Assembly: GCA_037444575.1 (NCBI GenBank)
Contig: JBBIME010000010.1
Location: forward strand, 136,060-200,059
DNA length: 64,000 nt
Reading direction: 5' to 3'
Origin: Bacteriovorax sp037444575
GTDB lineage: Bacteria > Bdellovibrionota > Bacteriovoracia > Bacteriovoracales > Bacteriovoracaceae
The notes under the pieces were generated by a model. It was given only the letters and a program-made list of their open reading frames with translations. It was not told the DNA's origin and ran no database searches. Every line of letters begins with the position of its first letter. The stretch's first letter is position 1. This document shows positions 32,493 to 41,262 of this stretch, piece after piece. A program made the position numbers and the translations under genes.

Positions 32493-35351
32493 ATGCGAAC
32501 AGGATGTTTCGTGAAAATGTGCCCAGTAAAAAAATTCTTCAATTTTTTGACGATTTTTTTCGCTTCACTATTTTTATTGGTAAATATTTCCTTTGCGGAG
32601 ACTCTTGTTAATCAAGAGAAGGCATCAACTTATTTGCGTTGGAACTTCTTCACCGGTCGCGATCAACTTCAATTCAATAAAAAAGGTAATAAGGTTGTTA
32701 TCAGAACACTCAGTGGAGATCTGTATAATAATTTAAAGGCCGAATTGCTCTCTCTAAAAATCGATCCATCTTATATAAAAGGTGTGAGTTACAAAGAATC
32801 TGATTCTGATTCAGCTTCTTCCAATGCAATGGCCATTGAAATCGAATTAAAAAGTGACAGTGTTGAAATGTTTAGCTTCTATCGCGAAAGAGATAAGAAG
32901 TACGTTGTCGATTTTTGGATGGACGGAGACACTGTAACGCTTAATAAAGCAGCCGTTAAAAAGCCAATAGATGAAGAGCAACCTGTGGAAGCAGCTCCTG
33001 TTGTAGAGGTCCCTGAAAAAGTAGTTGCTCCAGTTGCAGAAAAAGTTTCAAAGGCAAAAAAGAAGAAAGTTAAAATCGAGCAGAAAAATTCAAAAGAAGA
33101 AGCTAATGAATTATTAGTAGAGAAAGTGAAAGAAGATAAAGTTCTTTCAAGTTTTATCGTTGATCCAAATAAGCCGAAAGTATTATCTGAAAAAGATTTA
33201 GCTCAAGAAGAAGCAGATTCTAAAAAACCATATAGAGACTTCCGCTATGGGGCCACTTTTATTTGGGATTATGATCCAATTGCTCCTGCCTATAAAGAAG
33301 TAGTAAGCCTTAAAACAAAAATTCCAGAAATCTTTTTCCCAATCGCTAATCGCAATTTCAAAAAAAGTGAAAAGGAAGCTCACCTTCAGTTGACCATCAA
33401 TCTTTATAGAAAGAGGAAATGGGGGCTGATGTATAAGTCGATAAAGCTTTTCCAAGAAAAATACGGAATGATGGCAGAATGGGAGCTTGTTGAGTTCATT
33501 AAAGCTAATGCTATTTTAAGAGAAAATATCGATTCACCAAATCCAGAACTTTTTAAAAATGCGTTAAGTATGCTTACGACTCTTTCTGAAAAGAGTGATA
33601 ACTACGAACTAAAAAAAGCCATCTATAAATATCTCCTATCTTACTATATGGAGAAAGGCGAGCATCTAAGAACTCTACAACTAGCAAAGAACTACTATGC
33701 AGGAACAAGAGATAGTTTTGATTTTGAAGAGTCAGCAATTCCAGCAGAGGCAATGCTAAACTCTCTTGCAAAACTTGGTCAGGTTGAAAAAATCCAGGAA
33801 CTCGCTCAAGAAAAAACTATGAAGAAGGTCCTTCCTGCTCAATTGATGCTAGCGTATCAATCATTTGCGCTTCTTCGTTCAGGAAATGTTCCAGGTGTTA
33901 TTAGTCTCTATGAAAAAAATAAAGCATCACTGGCAAAACCAATTGATCCAGTGATCATGTATAACACTGCAGAAGCTTACTTTAGAGTTGGTCGTTATGC
34001 AGATGCAATGAATCTTTATCAGGATTTTTCAAAAAATTATTCGCATGAATTTGTAGCGAGCAATGCAAATCTTAGAATTGCTCTTTGTTCTGATCTTCTT
34101 GATCGCAATTATGCAGAGACAATGGATCTTTATAAAAAAGCAATTGATCAATCCGTTGATAGCAATATTAGTTACGAAGCCCGTATCCGTTACGTGGGCT
34201 TTAGAAGTGTACGAAAGTTTGTTCTTGATGATCGCGATCGCGAAATTAGAATTTTCCTTGAAACAGATAAAAATTCGAAAGTTACTCCAGATAAAAACCT
34301 AACTAAACTTCTTCAGCAAGTTCGTTTACGTTCACTTATTGTAGATGAAAAATACAAGGAAGCTTTAGCTTACCTGTCACTGCTTCCAATGGTAAGTATG
34401 CCAAAAATCGATGCTCGCATTTTTGATGGCGATGGTGCTGAAATTATTTATGGAATTATTTCTGATCTTTATAAAAAATCAGAATACTCACAAGTTATTA
34501 AGGCATGGCAGACTTACAAAGATAAATACGTTGATAAAGTGGCGCAAGATCCATTTATGAATTTTGTAGTGGGAAGTAGCTATGTGAAGCTAGGCCTCTA
34601 TAAAGGATTTGATGATGTTTACTCTAGCTTTGAGAAGTTAAAAGATACTCCAAATAGAACGTTCCCTATCTGGATTAAGCGCGATAACTCACAGAAAGCG
34701 AGCGATCTTCTTTCTGAGCTTGTCTTGATTAAGGATATGAAGCTTCAGAACTGGGACCTTGTTCAAAAAAATATTGCTAGCTTCGAAAAGAGAATGCCTA
34801 ACTATAATAAAACCAATTACTACAAGGGTTTTGCGGCATTCAATCAGAAGAATTACTCTGAGGCTGTCACACAATTTGAGAATTTTTTCTCTAAACAAGA
34901 TCAAAGAATAATATATGATCCTTCAGACGTCGCGGATATGATCCGGGCCTATACTGACTCTATTTACGAACAAGGACAGTCGGATAAATTCTTGAAAGTA
35001 AGTGAAGCGATCTTAAATGACACCAATAGCTTTGGCACGGACAATGCTTATATTCAGAATGTCCGGGAAAGAATTGCCTATCTCGGTATCGAAATAGCCG
35101 CTGGCAAGAAGAAAGAAAACTACATGTTATTTGAAAAAAAGATTACTGATTTTAAGAAAGCTAACCCTAAATCGATTTACACAGGACGAGTGAATTATCT
35201 TTTAGGCCAAGCGATGATCAATAATCAGAAAGTTAAAGAGGGAAGAGAAGTTTTCACAAGTTTGATGAACGACAAAAATACGTCGGATTACATCAAGGAA
35301 CTTGCTAAGAGCGAACTCAGTTTACTGAATTTGAAAGAAAAAACATTATAA
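32493..35351 (+). CDS. Large secreted/periplasmic TPR protein leading the flagellar operon
   Basis: About 952 aa from ATG 32493 (AAGGA seven bases before; an in-frame TTG lies one codon upstream). A hydrophobic segment (FFNFLTIFFASLFLLVNISFAE) ends at SFA and serves as a signal peptide or anchor. Residues about 35-155 form a beta-rich domain ending in KYVVDFW that resembles an AMIN-like fold. A Lys/Glu/Pro-rich linker (about 160-240) follows, then about 600 residues of tetratricopeptide-like helical repeats (TAEAYFRVGRYADAMNLYQDF, YKGFAAFNQKNYSEAVTQFE). TPRs mediate protein binding. Only 15-30 bases separate it from the NtrC-like gene, so it is likely part of flagellar assembly or its placement in the cell wall. 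That role is inferred from position. Confidence 0.75.
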   Translation: MRTGCFVKMCPVKKFFNFLTIFFASLFLLVNISFAETLVNQEKASTYLRWNFFTGRDQLQFNKKGNKVVIRTLSGDLYNNLKAELLSLKIDPSYIKGVSYKESDSDSASSNAMAIEIELKSDSVEMFSFYRERDKKYVVDFWMDGDTVTLNKAAVKKPIDEEQPVEAAPVVEVPEKVVAPVAEKVSKAKKKKVKIEQKNSKEEANELLVEKVKEDKVLSSFIVDPNKPKVLSEKDLAQEEADSKKPYRDFRYGATFIWDYDPIAPAYKEVVSLKTKIPEIFFPIANRNFKKSEKEAHLQLTINLYRKRKWGLMYKSIKLFQEKYGMMAEWELVEFIKANAILRENIDSPNPELFKNALSMLTTLSEKSDNYELKKAIYKYLLSYYMEKGEHLRTLQLAKNYYAGTRDSFDFEESAIPAEAMLNSLAKLGQVEKIQELAQEKTMKKVLPAQLMLAYQSFALLRSGNVPGVISLYEKNKASLAKPIDPVIMYNTAEAYFRVGRYADAMNLYQDFSKNYSHEFVASNANLRIALCSDLLDRNYAETMDLYKKAIDQSVDSNISYEARIRYVGFRSVRKFVLDDRDREIRIFLETDKNSKVTPDKNLTKLLQQVRLRSLIVDEKYKEALAYLSLLPMVSMPKIDARIFDGDGAEIIYGIISDLYKKSEYSQVIKAWQTYKDKYVDKVAQDPFMNFVVGSSYVKLGLYKGFDDVYSSFEKLKDTPNRTFPIWIKRDNSQKASDLLSELVLIKDMKLQNWDLVQKNIASFEKRMPNYNKTNYYKGFAAFNQKNYSEAVTQFENFFSKQDQRIIYDPSDVADMIRAYTDSIYEQGQSDKFLKVSEAILNDTNSFGTDNAYIQNVRERIAYLGIEIAAGKKKENYMLFEKKITDFKKANPKSIYTGRVNYLLGQAMINNQKVKEGREVFTSLMNDKNTSDYIKELAKSELSLLNLKEKTL

Positions 35352-35380
35352 ATAAGCTTCACAGGATGGAGGCAATTCGT

Positions 35381-36331
35381 ATGACAGGAGGTCAGATGGA
35401 AACGATTAGAGTAGAACTTTTTGGAACTGATGCAAGAGTAGAGAAAGCTCTAGGACAAGCGAGAAACTTATCTGTAAGTAAAGCAGCAGTTCTTATCGTA
35501 GGCGAAAACGGTGTAGGCAAAAGAACTCTAGGTCGTTATATCCATGAAAATTCAGGACGTGCTCACCAAGCTTTTGAACTTGTTGACTGTTCTCTTTCTG
35601 CTCAAGAAGTAGAAAACAGAATCCTAGGTCATAGAGACAATGCAACTGGAAGATTCAACAAAGGGATCCTTGAAGCAGCAAATAAAGGAACTGTAGTATT
35701 TGCTAATATCGATTGTCTTGATGAAGAATTCCAAAAAAGACTTCATAAAATTATCAACGAACTTGAAGACTACGACATCGACGTTCGTCTAATCGCAACG
35801 ACTACAAAAAATCTTTCTAAGCTTGTTGGTGCAGGTAGATTCTACCGCGGCCTTTATTCAATCTTCGCGAACAACGCGGTTACAATTCCAGCTCTAAGAG
35901 AAAGACAAGAAGACCTCCAAAGACTAGCTCGACATTTTATGGCAGAAGCGACAGGTGCTGAGGAAACAAATACTGCAATTGATGAAATTGCAATGGATAG
36001 AATCACATCTCACTACTGGGCAAACAATATTCATGAGCTAAAGCAAGTGATCGCTAGCTCTATAAACAATAACGCTTCTCTGTTAGATGAGAGCTCTTAT
36101 GAAGTAAGTGATAAAAAATCAGTTAGCTTCATGAGTGAAGATGACTCTGACGGTGTAAGACTAATGTCTTTAAAAGATGCAGAGAAACTTCTTATTAAGA
36201 AAGCTCTTATGCACACTAGTGAAAACAGAACTCAAGCAGCTAAGATTCTTGGTGTTTCAATTAGAACTCTAAGAAATAAAATTAACGAATACAGAACAGA
36301 AGGTTCTTCGTATTTCGTTAACCTAAGATAG
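35381..36331 (+). CDS. Degenerate NtrC-family flagellar regulator lacking GAFTGA and Walker B acids
   Basis: About 316 aa. Three in-frame ATGs exist: 35366, 35381 (GGAGG eight bases upstream) and 35396 (AGGAGG four bases upstream); 35381 is adopted. An AAA+ domain begins with Walker A VGENGVGKRTLG. Where sigma-54 activators have GAFTGA it reads GHRDNATGRF, and Walker B is VVFANIDCL instead of xFLDEIxx, so both acidic residues are lost. The C-terminal Fis-type helix-turn-helix (NRTQAAKILGVSIRTLRNKI) is intact. No receiver domain. It probably binds DNA without canonical ATP-driven sigma-54 activation, comparable with the flagellar FlgR/FleQ group. It sits directly ahead of flgB, which suggests control of flagellar genes. 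Confidence 0.85.
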   Translation: MTGGQMETIRVELFGTDARVEKALGQARNLSVSKAAVLIVGENGVGKRTLGRYIHENSGRAHQAFELVDCSLSAQEVENRILGHRDNATGRFNKGILEAANKGTVVFANIDCLDEEFQKRLHKIINELEDYDIDVRLIATTTKNLSKLVGAGRFYRGLYSIFANNAVTIPALRERQEDLQRLARHFMAEATGAEETNTAIDEIAMDRITSHYWANNIHELKQVIASSINNNASLLDESSYEVSDKKSVSFMSEDDSDGVRLMSLKDAEKLLIKKALMHTSENRTQAAKILGVSIRTLRNKINEYRTEGSSYFVNLR

Positions 36332-36360
36332 GCTCGAGTTAGAATAAGAGAGGAGAGGTT

Positions 36361-36768
36361 ATGAATATTGATGATAAAACAACCAGAGCATTAGCAGCTT
36401 CATTGAAGTATCGCCAAATGCGCCAGGAATTGATTGCATCTAATATCGCTAATGCTGAAACTCCTGGCTACAAAGCAAAGAAACTTGATTTCGAAGATGC
36501 TTTGGCTCGCGCTCTTGATACTGATGAACAACAAACTTTAAAAACTACCGACTCCAAACATTTTAATGTTGGGGGCGGTGGTTTTAATAATTTACAACCT
36601 GAGATTTATGAAGAATCAAATGGAATTGTAAGTCCTGATGGCAACACTGTTGATCGCGATCAGGAAATGGCCGACATGGCTGAAAATAAAATTATGTATG
36701 ATGCTTCAATTCAGCTTTTGAATAAAAAACTAGGATTGATGAAATACACTGTTGGATCTGATCGTTAA
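36361..36768 (+). CDS. flgB: Flagellar basal-body rod protein FlgB
   Basis: 135 aa, normal FlgB length. The rod-protein signature is ASNIANAETPGYKAKKLDFEDAL at residues about 27-50 and the C-terminus is the helical EMADMAENKIMYDASIQLL region. FlgB is the proximal rod component exported by the flagellar type III apparatus. A GAGAGGAGAGG ribosome-binding site precedes it. It opens the structural part of the operon, followed by flgC after 21 bases. Confidence 0.95.
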   Translation: MNIDDKTTRALAASLKYRQMRQELIASNIANAETPGYKAKKLDFEDALARALDTDEQQTLKTTDSKHFNVGGGGFNNLQPEIYEESNGIVSPDGNTVDRDQEMADMAENKIMYDASIQLLNKKLGLMKYTVGSDR

Positions 36769-36789
36769 TAAAAGCGTAGGAGAGAGTAA

Positions 36790-37230
36790 ATGGATTTACT
36801 AACAAGTTTAAAAATTAGTTCTTCTGGACTCACGGCCAATAAAAAAAGAATGGCCGCTATTACTTCTAATATCGCCAACGCTCAAACGACTAGAACAGCA
36901 GAAGGTGGACCTTATCAACCAAAAGAAGTTGTATTTGGTAGTGAGCCAGCTAAAGAATCTTTTTCAGAAATCCTAAGTGGAGAGATGGGAGAGAATGCTC
37001 AAACTGTTATTGCTAAGGAAGTGAGTAACAGTAAGAAGCCACCAGTTTTAAAATATGAACCAAACCATCCAGATGCAAACGCAGAAGGATATGTAGCTTA
37101 TCCAAACATCAACACGATGGAAGAGATGGCCAATATGATTGAAGCTTCACGTGCCTATGAAGCCAATATCAATGCAATGAATACGGCAAAAAGCATGGCA
37201 CTGAAAGATTTAGAAATTGGCAAAAACTAA
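36790..37230 (+). CDS. flgC: Flagellar basal-body rod protein FlgC
   Basis: 146 aa. It has the N-terminal rod/hook motif SSSGLTANKKRMAAITSNIANAQTT and a C-terminal helical MEEMANMIEASRAYEANINAMN segment typical of FlgC. It builds the proximal rod with FlgB and FlgF. Followed by fliE after 19 bases. Confidence 0.95.
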   Translation: MDLLTSLKISSSGLTANKKRMAAITSNIANAQTTRTAEGGPYQPKEVVFGSEPAKESFSEILSGEMGENAQTVIAKEVSNSKKPPVLKYEPNHPDANAEGYVAYPNINTMEEMANMIEASRAYEANINAMNTAKSMALKDLEIGKN

Positions 37231-37249
37231 TTTTAATAGAGGATAATGT

Positions 37250-37615
37250 ATGGCAATTGAAAATGTAGGTAACATGAACAAGCTTCTCTCCAGCTACAAC
37301 ACTCAAGACTGGATGAAGAGTGCTTCAATTGATCAGGCGACATTGCCACAGTTCAATGAACTTGCGGCGAATCCATCTATCGGAGCTAAGCCACCTCAAA
37401 GCTTTAGCGAAATGTTGGCGAGCTCTCTTACAGAAGTAAATAGCATGCAAGTTGAGGCCAATAAAGCGATTGAAAAACTCGCTTCTGGTCAGACTAAAAA
37501 TATTCACGAAACGATGCTTGCTGTTGAAAACGCAGAAATTGCTTTCAAGACAATGAACCAAGTTAGAATGAAAGTGATCGAAGCTTATAAAGAAATTATG
37601 AGAATGCAGATGTAG
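37250..37615 (+). CDS. fliE: Flagellar hook-basal-body complex protein FliE
   Basis: 121 aa, near the usual 100-110. The conserved C-terminal helical part (residues about 60-121, VEANKAIEKLASGQTKNIHETMLAVENAEIAF, then TMNQVRMKVIEAYKEIMRMQM) matches FliE, which connects the MS ring to the rod. The first 50 residues are a longer, unconserved polar leader. Confidence 0.92.
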   Translation: MAIENVGNMNKLLSSYNTQDWMKSASIDQATLPQFNELAANPSIGAKPPQSFSEMLASSLTEVNSMQVEANKAIEKLASGQTKNIHETMLAVENAEIAFKTMNQVRMKVIEAYKEIMRMQM

Positions 37616-37665
37616 GTGATGTTTGATTTCATAGGATGTGAAATTAAGTAATCAGGAGGATGGCC

Positions 37666-39354
37666 TTGCAAGATATATTAGAGAAAATTTACAGAAACTT
37701 TAAAGAGTTCTTTAATGGACTTGATGCGACCAAAAAAATTGGTTTTATTATTGTTTCTTGTATGATCGTTGCGGCCATGACCGGAATTGTTGTTTGGGCA
37801 TCAAAGACTCGATACGATGTTCTTTATACAGATCTTAATAAAGAAGATGCTAGAAAAATTGCCATTCTTTTAGAAGAAAAGAAAATTCCATATCAAACGT
37901 CAAATGATGGAAAAACAATTTCAATTCCAGAAGATTTAGTTGGAGTATGGCGCCTTGAAATTGCAAAACTTGGAACAAGCTTTTCAGGAACTGTAGGGTA
38001 TGAAGTTTTTGACAAGCAATCATTTGGGACAACGAGCTTTGTTCAAAAGGTAAATAAGCAAAGAGCTCTTGAAGGAGAGCTTGTTAAGACAATTATGTAT
38101 ATTCAAGGTGTGAAGCGTGCACGCGTTCACATTTCTATTCCTGAATCATCTCCATTTGTCGCTGAAAAGAAAGCACCATCGGCTTCAGTTGTTCTTGAAC
38201 TTAATAATGGAGTTTCATTAACACCGGCAGAAATTAAAGGTATTGGTTCTCTAGTTGCTTCTTCAGTTGAAGAAATGAGAGCTGAAAACGTTGTTATTTT
38301 GGATGATAGAGGTAAGAAGCTTTCTGAAAACGTAGGTGATGCGATGACAGCAACAACTGCTAATCGCTTGGCCCTTGAAGCTCAATTAAACCAAAAATAC
38401 GAAAAACAAATTGAAGAAATTTTAACTAAAGTTGTTGGTGATGGAAAAGTTGTTGCAAAAGTTACAGTGGATTTAGATTTCACTGAATCTGTGGCGACGG
38501 CAACAACATATGATAATGAAAACGCGGCGGTTGTTTCGGAAGTAAAAAACATTCAAAACGTAAATGGTTCTCGTCCTTCTCCTCAAGGAATCGCTGGTGC
38601 TCAATCTAATCTTCCTGGAGAAGTTCCTCAACCAGGAGTTGCGGAAACAAAAAATAATGTAACTAAAGAACTTACAACTAGAAATTTAAATGTTCCAACA
38701 ACTGTAACTCAATCAAGAAAACCATCTGCTAGTGTAAAAGCAATTTCTGCTGCGGTAATGATTGATGGGAAGAGAATTGCAGTTATTGGTGAAGATGGTC
38801 AGCCTCAGCTTGATAAGAATGGAAATCCTATCATGAAGTATGAGAAATGGAGCGAAGCTGATCTTGCTAACTTTTCTCAAATCGTAGCGAGCACTCTTGG
38901 AACAAGTGATAAACGTGGAGATAAGCTCGTTATTAAGAATATGGAATTTGCACACGAAGATATGTCTGTGGCAGATGCGATGTTAAAAGAACAAGCTAAC
39001 CGCGAACTTATTAGAAACATCGTGAAGTACCTGGCCGTGGGATTAACGATTTCATTATTCTTCTTCCTTGTTATCCGTCCATTTATCCAATGGGTTACAG
39101 ACAATACAATCGAGACTGTGGAAGACTTCTTACCACGTACTCTTGAAGAATTAGAAAAAGTTCAGGCCAACCAACGTCTTCCAGGACTTGAAGATGCTCT
39201 TCCTCAAATTGAAGAGAAGTTGAATCCTGAAAAGATTGAAGGAAATATGCTCCGTGAAAAAATCATTGCTCTGGTTGAAAACAATCCAGGTAAAGCAGCA
39301 CAGATTATTCACGAGATGATTCACTCGAATGAATCGGATAAACAAATTGCTTAA
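37666..39354 (+). CDS. fliF: Flagellar MS-ring protein FliF
   Basis: About 562 aa. Two membrane segments flank a large periplasmic domain (first at residues about 25-50, IGFIIVSCMIVAAMTGIVVWA; second near 445-465). RBM-type ring-building motifs include ALEGELVKTIMYIQGVKRARVHI. The C-terminal cytoplasmic tail that binds FliG is present. An in-frame ATG at 37660 directly touches AGGAGG, which leaves no spacing, whereas TTG 37666 has six bases, so TTG is probably the start; this is tentative. Normal operon position after fliE. Confidence 0.93.
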   Translation: MQDILEKIYRNFKEFFNGLDATKKIGFIIVSCMIVAAMTGIVVWASKTRYDVLYTDLNKEDARKIAILLEEKKIPYQTSNDGKTISIPEDLVGVWRLEIAKLGTSFSGTVGYEVFDKQSFGTTSFVQKVNKQRALEGELVKTIMYIQGVKRARVHISIPESSPFVAEKKAPSASVVLELNNGVSLTPAEIKGIGSLVASSVEEMRAENVVILDDRGKKLSENVGDAMTATTANRLALEAQLNQKYEKQIEEILTKVVGDGKVVAKVTVDLDFTESVATATTYDNENAAVVSEVKNIQNVNGSRPSPQGIAGAQSNLPGEVPQPGVAETKNNVTKELTTRNLNVPTTVTQSRKPSASVKAISAAVMIDGKRIAVIGEDGQPQLDKNGNPIMKYEKWSEADLANFSQIVASTLGTSDKRGDKLVIKNMEFAHEDMSVADAMLKEQANRELIRNIVKYLAVGLTISLFFFLVIRPFIQWVTDNTIETVEDFLPRTLEELEKVQANQRLPGLEDALPQIEEKLNPEKIEGNMLREKIIALVENNPGKAAQIIHEMIHSNESDKQIA

Positions 39355-39378
39355 TACACCCTTTAGAGGAATGAGAAT

Positions 39379-40419
39379 ATGGCAGCGATTGACGACAACC
39401 AACTAGACCCCGACACAGAGTATGGACTACTGAATGGTCAGGATAGAGCAGGTCTTCTTTTAAGTTCTCTTGGTATGAACATCACTCAGCTTATCTTTCA
39501 AAACATGAAAGATAATGATGTTAAGAGAATGATCAATGCCATGTCGAACGTTAAACGCGCGCCAATCTGGATGGTAAAAAGGGTTTTAGAAGATTTCTAT
39601 AAGCAACTAAACGAAGAAAATGATCTACTCTTTGCTGAAAACCGTGGTCGCGACTTTATCATTAATACTCTCGGTGAAGATAGAGCAAAACAACTTCTTG
39701 GACAAATTGTTGAAGTTGGTCAAACGAATACACTTGAATCGCTTGAACTCGTTGATACAAGAACTCTTTCGAACTTTCTCATCAACGAACACCCTCAAAC
39801 GATTGCTCTTATTGTTGCTCACCTTGCACCAGAGAGAAAAGTGGATGTTCTTAGAAGATTACCTGAAGGTCTTCAGGCCGAGGTTGTTCTTCGTGTGGCA
39901 AACCTTGACTACGTTTCACCAGAGCTTATCTCTCAACTTGATGATGTTCTTAAAACTGAGCTCAGTACTCTTGGTTCTATTGATACTAACCAGCTTGGTG
40001 GTGTTGAGCCGATTGCTGATATGCTTAACCTTATGGATAAAAACACAGAGAAAAATATCATGTCTCGTGTTGAAGAAAAAGATCCAGAGCTTGCTGAAGA
40101 AATTAGAAAACTTATGTTCACATTTGAAGATCTTCTATACGTTGATGATAAAGGTATCCAGAATCTTCTTCGCGAAGTGGACAATGGAAAGCTTGCTATT
40201 GCAATGAAGACTGCGCCTGAAGAAATTAAGCAGAAGATTTTCAGAAATATGTCAAACAGAGCAGCTACGCTTCTTAAAGAAGATCTTGAAGCACTTGGAC
40301 CTACTAAACTTTCAGATGTTGAAAAAGCACAAGCTGAAATGGTTCAAAAAACTAAAGAACTTGAAGCTCAAGGTAAAGCGTTTATCGCTCGCGGTTCTGA
40401 CGGTGATTCACTGGTATAA
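39379..40419 (+). CDS. fliG: Flagellar motor switch protein FliG
   Basis: 346 aa, as expected. The middle domain has the EHPQ motif (INEHPQTIALIVAHL) and the C-terminal torque domain carries charged helices (LLREVDNGKLAIAMKTAPEEIKQKIFRNMSNRAATLLKEDLE). FliG mounts on FliF and interacts with MotA, generating torque. A 20-residue extension (after DVEKAQAEMVQKTKELEAQ) ends the protein. An overlapping 195-aa open frame exists in another frame but is a shadow. Confidence 0.95.
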   Translation: MAAIDDNQLDPDTEYGLLNGQDRAGLLLSSLGMNITQLIFQNMKDNDVKRMINAMSNVKRAPIWMVKRVLEDFYKQLNEENDLLFAENRGRDFIINTLGEDRAKQLLGQIVEVGQTNTLESLELVDTRTLSNFLINEHPQTIALIVAHLAPERKVDVLRRLPEGLQAEVVLRVANLDYVSPELISQLDDVLKTELSTLGSIDTNQLGGVEPIADMLNLMDKNTEKNIMSRVEEKDPELAEEIRKLMFTFEDLLYVDDKGIQNLLREVDNGKLAIAMKTAPEEIKQKIFRNMSNRAATLLKEDLEALGPTKLSDVEKAQAEMVQKTKELEAQGKAFIARGSDGDSLV

Positions 40420-40439
40420 GAGGAATAAGGAATTAATTT

Positions 40440-41243
40440 ATGGTGAAACAATTTTCAGATGTTACAGAATACAAGTTTCATAACTTTACAGATGAAGATG
40501 TTGAAGCCGACAAAGTAACCACATTTGAATTTAAACCTCTTCTTTCTTCAGGTCAGGCCATCGCGAAAAAAGAGTTTCAAAAAGTTATTAGAGAAGAGAG
40601 AACTCACGCAAAAAATACTCAGTTTAAGGTCAATCCGATTGTAGAAAAATACAGAGGACTAAAAGATCAAGAAGAACAGGAGTATCAAGCAGCGGTTGAA
40701 CAAGAAGTTGCTAGAAGAGTTGCTGAAATTCAAGATGAGGCTTTTAAAGCTGGATTTGATGAAGGCGTTAATCAAGGGCGTGAAGAAATCTTCAATGAAA
40801 TGAGAAGTGTTGTTGATCAAAAACTTGAAAATTTCTCTCAGATGGTTACTGAAGTTCTTAAAACTCAGGAAACAATCATAGATAGACAAAAGAAAGAAAT
40901 TTACAATCTTCTAAAAAATCTTTCTAAGTGGATTATCCTTAGAGAGCTTAAAGACGATGGCACTTATGTAGAACGCTTGCTTGAAAAATTATTATTAGAA
41001 ATTCAAGCACGTCAAAATCTTTTGATTCAGGTTAACGCTGATGACTTTGCAGGTATGCCTGAAGTTCTTGCTCACGTTCAATCACGTCTAGGTGAATTAA
41101 AAAATGCTAGAGTAGAAATTGATTCTGCAATTACCACTCGAGGAATGATTGTCGAATCAGACAATGGAATTATCAATGCAACAATGGAAGAGCAATTTAA
41201 AAGTTTAGACAAGCTTTTTGAAGATGTTTTAGTTGAAGCTTAA
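40440..41243 (+). CDS. fliH: Flagellar export apparatus stator protein FliH
   Basis: 267 aa. Highly charged, with a long coiled-coil region (residues about 60-130, RVAEIQDEAFKAGFDEGVNQGREE containing the FliH-type GFxxGxxxGxxE pattern) and a C-terminal V-ATPase-stator-like domain (LLEKLLLEIQARQNLLIQVNADD). FliH regulates the export ATPase FliI, which follows at 19 bases. Confidence 0.9.
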   Translation: MVKQFSDVTEYKFHNFTDEDVEADKVTTFEFKPLLSSGQAIAKKEFQKVIREERTHAKNTQFKVNPIVEKYRGLKDQEEQEYQAAVEQEVARRVAEIQDEAFKAGFDEGVNQGREEIFNEMRSVVDQKLENFSQMVTEVLKTQETIIDRQKKEIYNLLKNLSKWIILRELKDDGTYVERLLEKLLLEIQARQNLLIQVNADDFAGMPEVLAHVQSRLGELKNARVEIDSAITTRGMIVESDNGIINATMEEQFKSLDKLFEDVLVEA

Positions 41244-41262
41244 TTAAAGGGTGAATAGCGAT

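Noticed and set aside
39620..40207. 195-aa open frame overlapping fliG
   Set aside because: It is out of frame within a well-conserved fliG, and its composition is typical of a frame-shifted shadow.
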